64,000 bases of DNA from positions 118,306,754 to 118,370,753 of the forward strand of contig CP136061.1 in NCBI GenBank assembly GCA_032622095.1, read 5' to 3'. The notes beneath the pieces are model-generated. The model worked only from the letters and a program-made list of their open reading frames with translations, was not told where the DNA came from and made no database searches. A program made the position numbers and the translations under genes. This document shows, in pieces, positions 22,556 to 34,530 of this stretch; position 1 is the first letter of the stretch; every line of letters begins with the position of its first letter. This stretch comes from Siphonodentalium dalli. Taxonomy: Eukaryota; Mollusca; Scaphopoda; Gadilida; Siphonodentaliidae.

Positions 22556-22696
22556 TCAACGTTGATGAATGGTCGGGCATTCTGGTTGGTTAAGTTATCA
22601 TAGGCACGAATATCTTATATAATATATTCACTGGAGGATTCGTGCCTATGATCACTACAACCATCCAGAATGACGGACCATTCAGCAGCGTTGATA
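22556..22696. repeat. imperfect hairpin, ~55-bp arms
   Basis: 'atcaacgttgatgaatggtc' with 'atcataggcacgaat' on the left pairs with 'attcgtgcctatgat' and 'gaccattcagcagcgttgat' on the right, around an AT-rich loop. A foldback MITE is likely. Confidence 0.8.
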
Positions 22697-22759
22697 GATA
22701 ATATATAAACAATATCCGTAAGGAACACCGAGCAGGTGTATTCACTTGTGATGTCTCAG

Positions 22760-24340
22760 ACCACTTTGGATTTTTTTTTAACCGAATCACATATTAAACA
22801 TAGGTTCGAACCGTCCGTCCAAGATACAATTACTACCCAGAGATGTTTCAATATGGCATATATGAATATTAAAAAAAATATTCTACAATCATGCAAATTC
22901 GAATCGGTGACAGAATGCAGGCATTCGACAACTTTCTCGAATATATATGAATGCATACGAACAGGCTTCTCCACCCAGAAAGAACAAAACACAAAAAAAA
23001 TATATTTATAAAACGTCAATCCTGGATGAAACCAGGCCTGATCATATCGAGCATTGTGAGGCACGAATTTTATACAAAGAAATTGAAAACTGAATTTACT
23101 CAAGACACAAATAAGTCCATGAATTATCGCCGACTATATAGAAACTCATTAGAAAGAGCAAAAACATGTATTACTCGAGAATATTGGAAGAGAACAAAAA
23201 CGACTTAAAACAAACTTGAAAAATTCTCAAGGGTGCACTAAAATGAATGGTAGCACTATTAGTCACCCAAAAGTTGTATTTGACAATGCTGGCACATAAC
23301 TCACTAGTCCCGACTTTGCCGAAATTGCCGAATCAGTTAATGAATTTTTCTCAAACATTGGTCAGAAAACCAGCCAAAGTATTGTGAATGACAGCGATTC
23401 TAAATTTTCCGATTATCTCCACAACAGAATAACTGACGACTTTACATCTACCCAACAACAGTCCAGGAAAGCATCGTTCTTTGTGTATTAGTGAATGGGA
23501 AAAACTAGCATGGACTTTCAAGGAATAAGCAACAGACTTATGAAAGAAACGATCTAGATTATAGCCCATGCATTGCAACACATATTCAATATCTCATTCG
23601 AGTACGGTACAGTCCCCATCAAAATGAACATAGCAAAGGTAGTCCCAATGCCAAAAACTGATAACTCACCGAATATTTCCAATTATAGACCAATAAGTAT
23701 TCTTCATCCATTTTCTAAACTCCTAGAAAAATAAATAATGCGCAAACGCTTGGTAGACTTTCTGAACGTTTGCATGTGCATCATCTTATATAGACACCAA
23801 TATGGCTTTCGTCCCAGCCACTCGACTTTTAATCCAATTTTATGTATTCTTGATTGCGTTGCCAACAACAATGATAAGCTAACAAAAGACTTTACAGTAG
23901 CCCTTTTCCTAGACATAATAAAAGCCTTGGACACTATCCATCACGACATATTGCTTTCCAAACTAGATCACTATGACATTAGAGGCATTACTAAAGAATG
24001 GTTCCAAAGTTACCTGGATAACAGATGGCAATACGTTGATATCCAGGGAAATAAATTGTTATTACTAGACATAGCGTGTGGAGTCCCCAGGGACCAATCT
24101 TCGGGCACATAATTTTTTTATTACGAAAACGAAATTCATAACGCAACAACTATGAACATCTTATCATACGCAAATGATACCACCTTAATTACAAGCGAAA
24201 ATGACGGGATATTAGTAACTTACATTACCAACGAGTTTCGTAACATTTTTGACTGGTGCTGCTGCAATAAGCTAGCGATAAACTCTGATGAAAGTAAATA
24301 TATGCATATTCACCCAGAAAGCAATGACAAATACTCAATT
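22760..24340 (+). pseudogene. decayed non-LTR retrotransposon reverse transcriptase (Jockey/CR1-like)
   Basis: Fragments in shifting frames follow the order of a LINE ORF2. Linker peptides come first (about 22,770-23,200), then a stretch ending NEFFSNIGQK (about 23,340). RT blocks follow: SNYRPISILHPFSKLLEK (near 23,680), QYGFRPSHST, FLDIIKALDTIHHDILLSKL, and a 'GVP-d-S' block near 24,080. The catalytic block reads SYANDTTLI, where YADD would be expected, so the second catalytic Asp is lost. Multiple stops and frameshifts confirm a dead copy. The 5' endonuclease is not found, and the 3' end runs into another repeat near 24,340. Confidence 0.85.
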
Positions 24341-24600
24341 GATTGATTGAGGGTTTAACGTCGTTTAGCTGCTAGGCCATATCACGACCAAGAACACAAA
24401 AAAGATCGTAGTGAAGCAACTGTGTAGATAAATCAGACAGTTGATTAGATTAAAACAATGCAATGGTGAGCTTAGTCCAAGTCTTCTCGTACTAAAACCG
24501 GCTAAGATATTGGGATGGAGGTGCCGGTCTTTAGTCCGAGTTCCAGGCCCATGCATTCTTATGACACGACTTAAGCGTTAGTGACCCGCTCAAATAAAAC
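24335..24600 (+). repeat. mollusc-style dispersed repeat ('gggtttaacgtcgttta')
   Basis: The text 'gattgattgagggtttaacg' with 'gccatatcacgacc' resembles a widespread mollusc repeat, from memory of mollusc repeat content. It interrupts the LINE copy. Its central part (24472-24520) occurs inverted at about 25787-25840 ('catcccaatatcttagct'), so at least two copies are here. Confidence 0.55.
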
Positions 24601-26190
24601 CACAATTATATGAAATAAAATATCACAATTGCGACAATAAACGGATATTTTCCGCAGAAGACATGCTATTTGATCTGAAACCCACATCAGTTGTGAATTG
24701 AAAGCGGTAATTTAATGCGAAAAGAGACATTTACCGCAATGTTTACAAATTTTTAAAAGTATGCGAACTCAGTTGACCTCGCGAACTGTGTTCGGCATTT
24801 TCCGTTGAAAATATTCCGTAGATTTTCGACTGACAACGCAAATTGCGATGAATTCTCCATTGTAATCGTAATTATGTGTGTCAATTAATAAAAAATAAAT
24901 AGATTAATTAAACTTTGAAGATATAAATGTAATACATTAAATAAATTACGGGGAATTACAACCCTCTCAAAGTTTAAAACAGTGTAAACACAACGACCAT
25001 TAGAATAAATAATATGGTGCTACATTTCCCACATTTGGTGGACTTCAGCGAAATTAAGATATATACTAAGCGAACAGAGCAATATACTGCTCTTGTTAAG
25101 CACACAAAAAATCAAACAAAATTTTTAACCTTAAGTTTGATAAGTCCCACTAAAACGGAAGAACTATATTTCGAAACTGTGTGATTTGGTTCTCCGATTA
25201 TTTTATCAACACAAAAGTCAAAATGCACATGGATGAAAATCACACGCATGGCAAGTCAGACACAAGAGTTCTAATTTGCTCCAATTTTGACAAGTTGCTT
25301 GCGAAAATTGTCAACAAAACTACCTTTCTGATCCTCCATTATGTCATTAAGTTTTTAGTGCGGGAATTGTTCTCAAAGCACATTGGAAACTGGACTTTGC
25401 GGCGATCGGTTTTCGCCATTTTGTCGGAAAACCCCGCGCTATATATAGAAACGGAAACTAGAATACTCAGAACAAACACCGGACAATGCCGAAGTTCTTC
25501 GGAACCTGAGTTCGGCTTTCATTTAAGTAAACAAACAGAAAAAACAGCGATGTTGGTGACAATCAACCGGAATATTCTATGCGTAATTTAACATGAAAGT
25601 TAGATTATTATACACCATTATGACCATAAGATGTCTCTCTTTCCGATGTATATAGCATCATGTATTGATTCATTAGGTAAATCGGGTAAAATACACCACA
25701 GATTCCCGCCACAGATCGTGGGCGTAACTCGTGTGATAGGATTGGTATGCAAGCGGGCTTGGACTAAAAACAGCAAATCGTCATCCCAATATCTTAGCTG
25801 GTTTTAGTACAAGAAGACTTGGACTATGGTGAGCTATGTACAAATACAAGCGCCCAAGAGGAATGTTTCCACTTGGAGTCAGGAATATAAATTCAAGAAC
25901 TGACTATAGTGCGCAATCATATTTTAAAACGTATAAAAGTAGTACAAGAATAGATAATAAATAGCAACTAAAGAGCACGAAATTACCAAGGATCCACATC
26001 AAAATATTTAAAGTAGCTTTTAAAATCAGATTTTGCTGTGATAATGTATTTATAATATTTGATGAATCGCGCGTGAACCTTTATCAATGCGTCAGGCTGA
26101 TGATCGGGTTGGTAAGACATAATGTCATCATTCACCCAACCGACATGCTCGGCAAATATTGTTTCTTATCTTTGAGAGTTAACCGTTTTT
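24601..26190. other. non-coding; one inverted repeat fragment at ~25787-25840
   Basis: A 136-codon open frame (25181-25591) has no motif I recognise and sits in AT-rich text without splice context, so I do not call it. The only other structure is the repeat fragment matching 24472-24520, and a small hairpin (gggttgg...ccaacc) near 26,108-26,140. Confidence 0.4.
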
Positions 26191-26196
26191 CTTCAA

Positions 26197-27309
26197 TCAT
26201 TTGGTCAAATTTTGAAAGCTCAAAGATGTACCTCTCTTTCTGAGAGTCGAAACGTTTGAGTGACTTTGGTGATCTGTATTTCGAAGCACATGCGAATTTT
26301 CTTTTAGAACAATAGGATCAACTTGCATATATTGTTTCGGAGGAAATGTCTCAACGACATAAGCTGTACCCATAGCCTGCGCTACGTGTTCTGGAACATG
26401 AATAATATCAGTAACCTCAACTGTGTTGCTACATGTAGTGATACACTGGCGAGTTTGGTTTGACTGAGTTTGGCTGAGTGCTGGCATCAAACCACTTTGG
26501 TAGACACGATTGCTGATTATATGATATGTGGAATGGATGGTCGAGGACCAACTATTTTCTTAGCATCCATGTATGACAGATACTTCTCCGCCTTACATCG
26601 TTGAACCATGAATGCATAGATCCAAATGGGACATGAACGATCCATTGGAGCATGTGAACCTTGATATTTTGACCATTTCTTAAGATTCATACAATCCTTA
26701 TGATCATGACCAGAAATTGAACATCGTGTACATATGGTTTCAGTACTTTTACAATGTTCCTCGCCATGGCAATACCCATGACATTTAAAACATCGCAATG
26801 GGTTTGGAACATATGTATTTAAATCCATCTTCATATACCCAACATTCAATGTCGGTGGATGTACGCACCGATTGAAGGTCATAAGAGGACTTTTCAACTG
26901 AACTTTTGACCAGCAACTGTCTTCGTAAATCTACGGACGTCTGTAACCCTTGTGGTGCTTACTCAGCCAATATCTCTGACTCAGATGAATCAGATATATC
27001 TGGTTCAATGTCTTGTGAGGAGTAACAAACACTAGCGATTGTGCAATAGATGTTAATTGCATAAAAGCGTCAGTTTGAATTTTTCTTGAACATTCGCTCA
27101 GAAGAGAGTCACTGAGTGGCCCAGTCCTAATCGATTTGACATATTTTAATTGTCTGCATATGCTTTGGAGGGTTTTTATCAATCACAAATACAGAAGATC
27201 TCTATACATTTGGATCAAAACCAAGTACCAAGTACTGAGGATATACCTCAGCATCAGTGAAACTAGGCGGGTGTTCATTCTTACGTTGTTTTTTGGTTTG
27301 AGTTGCCAT
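26197..27309 (-). pseudogene. LINE ORF1 (gag-like, CCHC zinc knuckles), decayed
   Basis: On the minus strand from an ATG at 27309, broken frames read in order. First an N-terminal region (YPQYLVLGFDPNV); then an RRM-like part containing TGPLSDSLLSECSRKIQTDA and VFVTPHKTLN. Next come zinc knuckles: CFKCHGYCHGEEHC, CTRCSISGHDHKDC and a third partial. Then a MDAKKIVGP motif, and a degenerate tail to about 26,197. This is the layout of Jockey-type ORF1 proteins, which bind the element RNA. Stops and shifts near 27,200, 26,915 and 26,505 inactivate it. No ORF2 follows to the left, so the copy is truncated. Confidence 0.8.
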
Positions 27310-27830
27310 ATGAAAAGCAAATAATCGTTAACTAGACCAGCAGCCGCATCGGACTGCCATTCGAATTATGGTCTGGCCAAAGACTGGCACATTGCTGCAG
27401 CGGTGATCCGTTTAGCCACTGCATATCACAGCGTCCTCCTGATACCTCCTGATACCTCGCCACAGTGAGACAGGCGTGAACAGTACAAACTTGAAACATT
27501 TAACAGTGATGAGGACGAAATGCAAACATACTTGACACGAAAGAAACATGCATGACAAACAGAAGAAACAACCAAACGCCAGAAATATAATAGAACAGAC
27601 GACAGAAACGTAATGTGAAATACATGAGAGGCGTGACTAGCCGATTGATTGAGCCGGATCAACTCAACCACCCGTCTTGAAGAGATGTAGGACCAAGGAG
27701 GACCATGACCTAAGACGTATCCGCAGATCGATGTCTCACGTGATACGGCCACCCTAGTACAGCCAGGACTCCTACGCCACACCTCACGGGATGCACCCCA
27801 CGGCAAACACGGCAAGCAGGGTGCTACATT
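27310..27830 (-). mobile_element. putative 5' UTR of the LINE
   Basis: On the minus strand a GC-richer stretch starts 'gcaccctgcttgccgtgttt' and includes 'gcatcccgtgaggtgtggcg'. It runs into the ORF1 start at 27309. Its composition differs from its surroundings and its position fits a LINE 5' UTR. No direct homology was checked. Confidence 0.4.
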
Positions 27831-28827
27831 ATGGGATTCTTACCCGCAGTGGGGGGGGGCTATTCTACCCCGGACCCACACGGGGGATAGCAATGACAAA
27901 TTGGAATAGCATAAAACTACTAAAAACGCAGAGGTAAAAACAATCGGAAACCATGGGCACGAATCCTCAAAACAATTCCTGGATCCATACTGATGAAAAT
28001 CTAACATTTAACATCGCATCGCTCTGTCCAAATTGGCAATATACCACATCAACAAAGTAAAAAAAATGCCTTGTAGTGCATTAAATCATTACATTATGCA
28101 CTTAATGCACTTATCCAAAGTCATCTGGTTTTCGGAATTCAAATATGGGACCATGTTCTCGAAGTTAAAAGTCTTCCTGCTTCAAAAAAGAGCATTACGA
28201 ACCGTTTGCTATACAAGTATAGGATGAACACAGAACCGTTGTTTAAAAAAGAAAATATTTTAAAAGTATATAATCTTTACAAGGTCCACGTTACAATTTT
28301 CATACATGACTGGTACTAGAATAGCTTACCTGGATCTTTTTTTTACAAATGTTTACTGAACGCACAACTGGATCTGATGTCATGTCGTCTTCTAATTTGT
28401 TCCATATGGTTGGAAATGCGTACAATGGCTGGTGTTCGCTAAATGACGTTCTCATTGTCTTAGTGAATAGAGGGTGTTTATTCCTGTGACAATTTTATAC
28501 CTTGAATCAATCGTACGAGTAATCTGACGGCAAATATTAGTTGTACCGTTAAACATAGAACTGCAGAATGTTAATTCTCATGCAGTTAGCTTTGGTAAAT
28601 ATGCATTTTATATATTTTATATTTTATTTTGTTCATATTCTGGCACCATAGGGTTTTATCTGAGGAAATGCCTGCAAAAAGTACCGCGCAAACTTGCCAG
28701 TGTACGAACGTACTCTTAGTTAAAGATGTGTTCAGAATTGCTCGAGTAACGTCAACGTACATAATCTAATTTAACACCACATGAATTGATGAGCATCAAA
28801 TGTGAATAATATGGTATAATATAAGAG

Positions 28828-28978
28828 AATAATCACTTGATTGAAATGATGACGTGAAACAATCCACGAGAGACAGGGACGTTGTGCAAACACGAGAGCG
28901 CATTGCTCGAGTGTTTTACAAAATTGTCCCTGCCTCGAATGAATTATTTCACGTCACCAGTTTAATCAAGTGTTTATT
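28828..28978. repeat. imperfect foldback, ~55-bp arms
   Basis: The left arm 'cacttgattgaaatgatgac' with 'agacagggac' pairs with 'gtccctgcctcgaatgaatt' and 'acgtcaccagtttaatcaag'. Several mismatches; probably a MITE. Confidence 0.75.
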
Positions 28979-29732
28979 TTGTTCCACTATAAACATCTGA
29001 TTTACGAGAAATCCGAATAATACCGGCATTATACCCATGACAGACATACTTGAGAGTAAGGGAGAACACATATGATTTGCGTGTGGTATAGAGTTGTACG
29101 ATTAGAGATAGAAGAACATTTGAAGACATGTGGATAATCTGATGTAGACATAATTATTTTTGAGAGCCCACCTAGCCTCTGAACCGAGTTCTTGAAATGC
29201 AGTGCAATAATATAAGGTGGAAACTTACTTATCTTGAGATGGTTATCACTCACACACGCCAGATGTCTGGCAAGTGATAGCCACCCAGTCACCGTGCCCT
29301 AAACCGCTTTCGTAATCACACCAGCAGCGCCATCTGTTGGGCGTGGGTACCAGTCCAGCGCAAGTATGTTCTCACCTGGATCGTATATTTGCGCACGTTG
29401 CTAATCGCATCTGACAAATTTCTCAACCAATCAAAAAATGTCCCGTTGTTTTGAAACACAATTGTCGACAAACTGTATAAGCGCATATAATAGTCTCGTC
29501 TGGATCGTATACTTTCGTCATCACATCTGAATTGTTTTGAAACACAAAGTTCGACAGAATACTCCAAATAAACCCATTATACTTATGCAAAGAACAAACT
29601 GACACTTCAGTTTGATCGGATATAAAAATAAAATTCAGCGTTATCGTTGATCGGATATGATAATGAAATTCAGCGTTATGGTTTACGCCCGGCCTGTAGG
29701 TGTATGCGCAATTATTACAAAGGCAAGTTCAA

Positions 29733-29740
29733 TATAAATA
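29733..29740 (+). promoter_or_regulatory. TATA box of the saposin-like gene
   Basis: TATAAATA lies 55 bp before the ATG at 29795. This predicts a start site near 29,763 and a roughly 30-nt 5' leader. Confidence 0.65.
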
Positions 29741-29794
29741 CCCGGTGATGTTCACTTGAGTGATACGAATATTTGCTACCGACGACAAATAACA

Positions 29795-30148
29795 ATGAAG
29801 GCCAGTCTGTTTCTCGTTGCGGTTATCTGTCCAGTGCTCGTAGCCGGCGTAAGTTGGAAAAGAACTCACACCGGCCTGCTGAGGAACATCATTGATGACC
29901 AAGTCGACCAATCTCTCACAGGACGCCGAACTGGAGCCAATGTATTGTCAGCTGCACTTGATGCACACCCGAACCAAATCTCATGCTCGACCTGCCAGGG
30001 CATCGTCGGCTCCTTGCTACCGACAATTTTGCCACTGGTAATATCAGTGTGTGCGGCATTGCCAACATCTATTCAATCAATATGCGCAGTCGTTATTCCC
30101 ATTGTATCCAACCCAACAACAGTGTGTGGGTTCCTTGGATTATGTTAA
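29795..30148 (+). CDS. secreted saposin-like cysteine-rich prepropeptide
   Basis: An intronless 117-codon gene. I start it at ATG 29795 (aacaATGaag), because the frame upstream has no ATG. Residues 1-18 form a signal peptide (MKASLFLVAVICPVLVAG). An Asp-rich segment follows, ending in a dibasic RR at 44-45 that could release a propeptide. The C-terminal half has six cysteines (64, 67, 86, 97, 111, 117) spaced C-x2-C-x18-C-x10-C-x13-C-x5-C, with long hydrophobic stretches between. That is close to the saposin-B/amoebapore pattern, although the C3-C5 region is shorter than usual. Such proteins bind or permeabilise lipid membranes; an antimicrobial or surfactant-like role is inference. A TATA box upstream and ATTAAA signals downstream complete a gene-like unit. 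It could instead be a lineage-specific peptide with coincidental spacing. Confidence 0.7.
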   Translation: MKASLFLVAVICPVLVAGVSWKRTHTGLLRNIIDDQVDQSLTGRRTGANVLSAALDAHPNQISCSTCQGIVGSLLPTILPLVISVCAALPTSIQSICAVVIPIVSNPTTVCGFLGLC

Positions 30149-30691
30149 CCGGTGTACTCCAGCTCTGTATTAACATGAACATTTCGAATCGAAGTTGGAA
30201 AAGACACAAGGGCAGGGCACCACTACAGCGAACAATATAACATGTAAACAGGCATTTACATTGAACAACGCATTTAACTTGATTTCGGCACGACCAATTT
30301 CTAAATATTCCAGAATCTACACGCAAGACTGAACGGGCATCGTTTCAGAAAAAAACAAACAAACAATACAGATATAGCAGTTGGAGAACATTTTAACGGA
30401 CCAGGACCTTCAGCCATCGACATGAGTGTCACCGTGCTTCATTGGGGTCTGACAGACACAAGAAAATGCAAAACAAGAGAAGGTAAATTCATAAAACAAA
30501 CACGACACCATTAAACTTAGCCTCAACCAAGATATGGATGTTTTATCATACTACCAACACTTCAACGTGGACATGTGCAGATGAATCACGACGACACACA
30601 TGTAAGCCATGCGGTTTCAAGACACGTTATCGGATTGATGTGAACCTCCATTAGCTCGAAAAAGGTAGCGAGTACGAACAAACTTCGCAAC

Positions 30692-30704
30692 ATTAAACAT
30701 TAAA
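30692..30704 (+). terminator. candidate polyadenylation signals (ATTAAA x2)
   Basis: Two ATTAAA hexamers (30692-30697 and 30699-30704) are the first clear signals after the saposin-like stop codon. They imply a 3' UTR of about 0.55 kb. Confidence 0.35.
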
Positions 30705-30734
30705 GTAATATCATTGAAATGTGTATCCCTTCAT

Positions 30735-31151
30735 TATTGTCGCTTGTTTTTCTTCTTCCAAAAGTGAAAGAAAACCTCCTTACACTGTCAAATGCAGTGG
30801 AATGTCCAAAAAACTTTTGTATACTTTGAAGTGAGACAATTGCTTAGAATTGAAGCATTGACATGAACTCTACAGCTACCCCTTTCTCATTGGTCGATAT
30901 TTAATATACATAATGTTTTTTTTCTTACCGTGTTTTCGTAAACAAAGCCACGTGAGTCGTCAGTTGATATCGACCAATCGGAAAGAGGGTTATATTTTCC
31001 CCACGTTAATGAATCAGTCATGTTATTGCTTCAAGCAGAAATATTTCTACCACTTGAAAATATAAAACAGGTTTATATCGGCATTCTACAGCATGGTATA
31101 TGATAGGGAGGGTTTCTATCACTTTTGGAAGTAGCAATATACGCGACAATA
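30735..31151. mobile_element. foldback MITE, ~415 bp
   Basis: The ends pair (TATTGTCGC with GCGACAATA). So do successive inner blocks: 'cttccaaaagtgaaag' with 'cacttttggaag'; 'gaagcattgacatg' with 'catgttattgcttc'; and 'cattggtcgatat' with 'atatcgaccaatc'. The whole is an imperfect palindrome. No TTAA flank. Confidence 0.75.
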
Positions 31152-32159
31152 CCGTTTACCCGACCATAATCGGTGCAGTGAGTCAGAAATTCAACGGTGA
31201 CGGCTGTACTACGCTATTCCGTACCGATTAGCGACACACCATGTGGTATGTATATAAGGTATATTTTGAAATATTGTTTCTACAAGCTCCTCGTGTAATT
31301 ACCGTGCAGTCATGTGAAGAAAAGCCAACATGAACCTTGCCTGATCAAGGATTTATAAACAATCATCTTTAGTGATTGTCGACACTGCCTCAGATTATAC
31401 GACGTAAGAAACCCAAGGTAGAATTGGCCCTTTTACAAATTTTAGATATGTGGGAGTGGGGGTCCATAAATATATTTATTGATGTTCGCCAGCGTTTGCA
31501 GGGCCGGTGAAGAGTTAACGAAGTTGTGCAGTTTATTTTTGTCATTCAAACTGTGTCACTACTGCGCCATCAGTACGATGTTCATGGCAACTGTAACGAT
31601 AAGCTTATGCACACGACTGATTTTTTCATTGATTTAACTCGCTTGACATGGCGGCCAAGCTTCACTCTACTCTTGAAGTTCCGCGTTGTATCCCCCCACA
31701 CAATCCATGATTGGGAGATGCTAAAAATAAGTGTAACACTATCGTATTCGTCATTTCATAATGTTTTCTCATTTGTTGTATATAACTGATCGTCTGCGAA
31801 CGATATTTATCGCTACACTTCAGATTTGTCCCTTAAAGTTTTTTATCTCTCAATATTTTCACATGCATTCGTTGTAGTTATTTCATAAATACTTTATGGT
31901 CGAGCCACAAACATAAACTACAAACATAAACATTCATTATGTATGTTGTGCCGACATAAGATGTTACTTTGAACAGCTCCAGTTACAGGCCACACATGCA
32001 GTGTATAAGAGTTCAAAAAGGTGAATGTCAGCCATAATTGCGAGTTGCAGGAAACTGTGTTGTCGGGTCTTGGATATTGCGAACCCCATACTGTTTTTTC
32101 ACGATCCATGAATGGAAATTCATACCGCGATATCACCACAAGGGACGTCGACGTGCGGG

Positions 32160-32203
32160 CTTCAATATAGCTTCAATATAGCTTCAATATAGCTTCAATA
32201 TAG
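32160..32203. repeat. 11-bp tandem repeat x4
   Basis: Four perfect head-to-tail copies of 'cttcaatatag'. Confidence 0.95.
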
Positions 32204-32893
32204 TGCTCTTGGGTGACAGAAAGTACTACAGCCCCAAGAGAGTTAGATAGCAGATATAGAAATGCAGATCATGCCATGCATCTGTACTCGATAGCTACCC
32301 CCCCCCCCATATAGATCATATTCCACCAGGTAAATACCTGGGAACTTTTTATCTTCTAACCTGTTGACATGCAGGGAACTTTATAGCATTGAACAAACAA
32401 GGCGGGGAATGTATTTCTTAATTAACACTTGTTCCTGAATGATGTTCTTCATAGTAGAGGTGGTCCCAACCTCATCAATGAATTGTTGTGAATTTGTGAG
32501 CCGATATCGCAATAAACATTGAATTAAATACCCGGGAGAAATTACATGGTTGTAAGCGACGCAAAGAAAAACATTCTCAAAAAGTAACTTAAATCGTGCA
32601 ATTTCTAGTTAGAAACTTCACTTTCAGTGAATTGCATTATTAAGGAACAGGTATTAAATAAGAAATATATTACCTGAAATGTTTTTAAATGTTATAAAAT
32701 TCCCTTTCACAACACCAAAAAGTTCCCAGGTTTTGAACTGGTGGAGTATGATATATGCAGGAGTAGCATGTAGAGTATAGAGATGCATGGCATGATCTAA
32801 TATAATGATATAGTTCGTTTCTGCTACTGTACGTTGCTGCCAAACTTCATCGACACGATAGCACCATGCGGATGAGCTTGCTATCATCGGCAC

Positions 32894-33395
32894 TTAAAGG
32901 TACGGTTGGCCTTGGCGGTGGGTATCATGTGAAAATATTTCCACCCGTCAAAAACCGCCACAAACAGACAGAACATCAAAATGTAGAAAGACTTTGTCCG
33001 TATAAAAATAAGAAATATCGCATAAACAGTATGTTATTGTCAAATGTTTGACCATTGTTATGTAAACAAAAGCATAAAAAGTTACTTTTCTGGTGTTTGT
33101 TTATATAATGATGGTAAACATAAAGAGCGTTCTTTGTTGGTGAATTCCTGATATGGAACTAATAAAGAGCGTTTATGCCATTTGTGTGTGATTAGCCAGT
33201 AGCATTGTGCTGTCTTCTGTAACACAATCAGGCTCTTACTTATGTAAAATATAGTAGGTCTTTATGATAACATGCTGTTTACGTGATGGTCATGGTATAT
33301 ATGAACGAAACTGTATGCGTTTTAATGTTTTTCTGTGTACGGTGATTAGAACAAATATGAATATTTTCGATAACTAGGGCCTCACGTGCCTTTAA
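32894..33395 (+). mobile_element. TTAA-flanked MITE, family A, copy 2
   Basis: The element (32898-33391, 494 bp) is flanked by TTAA on both sides and is the reverse complement of 2750-3243, with scattered substitutions. The ends AGGTACGGTTGGCC and the complement of AGGCACGTGAGGCC match. Confidence 0.85.
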
Positions 33396-33879
33396 GGCTG
33401 CGTTCACACAATGGCAATTTTTGCAGGTATTTTGATACAGAAAGCAATAAAGAGACAGAAAACTAACGCAAAATTGTCTTTATAATAAATAAATATCAGT
33501 ATCAATTCAATAAGGAACAATTCGCTCGACTTAATGTCCCATATAGTATTGCAGTAAATGTAATATAATATCACAAAATCGGGTATCAACAATAAAGTCA
33601 TATTTTTTTTATCCAAAAGATAGGAGTCAATCATTCATTTAAAATCGGTTAAATTTCCAACACTAACAACGAAATCTGATAAATTGTTCCACAAGATCAC
33701 TACTCTTTGGCAGAAAAAGTATGTTCCAATATCGTCGCTGCATTGTCGATGTTGTAGCTTCTGACTGTGTACTCTTGTGTTGCCATACATGGGCATCTAT
33801 ACCACGGATAAAATCGTGATAGTCCGTGGGCCAATTATCATAAGGCCTCTGGTTTAGAATTTGGCTGCACACTCTAAAT

Positions 33880-34530
33880 AATGGGGAGGCAATATTGCTC
33901 CTCTGAGGGGCAATATTTGCATCTCTTGAGGTGCACTATTTCACCTACTAACCAAAAGGCTAACTTGCTTCTCCATTGGGGTGATAGGAGCCGAGGAACA
34001 ATTTGTCCCTCATGTGACCCAAGTTCATCCCCGTCGAAGCACAATTTGTCACTCAGTGGGAGATATACGTAATCACTCAGGAGGGGCAAAGACGACCCCC
34101 CATGGAGAGGTTATAATCTACCCCTTTTGGGGAGATGGTGAAATAGTGCCCCTCCGGGAGGTAGTTTAGGCACCCCCCGAAGGAGGGTTCATATTTTACC
34201 CCCCGGAGAGGCAATCTTGCAGTTTTTGGAGAGCCACTCCGGGATGCACCTTAGCCAACCCCCCAAGGAGAGTTCATATTTTACCTCCCAGGAGAGACAC
34301 CCTTGCATTTTTTGGAGAGCCACTCGGACACTCTTGGTGTGCAAATTTACGCACCCAGTTGCATCAGTTGAGCATTAGGATGTTCCCTCCCCGGGGAGGC
34401 AACCTATCACCCAAGAGACGTAACATGAACAATCTCGGGTGATGGCACTCTGACACTCTTGGTGCACAAAGTACCCTCCAAGAGTGACAGAGCACAAAGA
34501 TGTTACCTCCATGGAGAAGAAAGGATGGTT
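33880..34530. repeat. array of short G/C palindromes spaced ~23-26 bp
   Basis: Small interrupted palindromes recur with AT-rich spacers. Examples are gctcctctgaggggc (33904), ctcttgag (33927), ccccatggagag (34103), accccttttggggag (34126), gcccctccgggaggt (34154), accccccgaaggagggt (34179), taccccccggagagg (34205), accccccaaggagag (34266) and acctcccaggagaga (34290). Centres fall about every 23-26 bp over much of the tract. Two larger blocks ('gttcatattttac', 'ttttggagagccactc') repeat about 80 bp apart. No open frame spans it. I do not recognise it. Confidence 0.7.

Noticed and set aside
25181-25591. 136-codon open frame
   Set aside because: No recognisable domain, no splice context, and composition like the AT-rich background.
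27426-27815. 129-codon minus-strand frame
   Set aside because: It lies in the presumed LINE 5' UTR and shows no domain; GC-richness alone explains its length.
33880-34530. CRISPR-like array (short repeats at regular spacing)
   Set aside because: The host is eukaryotic, the repeats differ in sequence, and units of about 23-26 bp with palindromic cores do not fit CRISPR repeats plus spacers.
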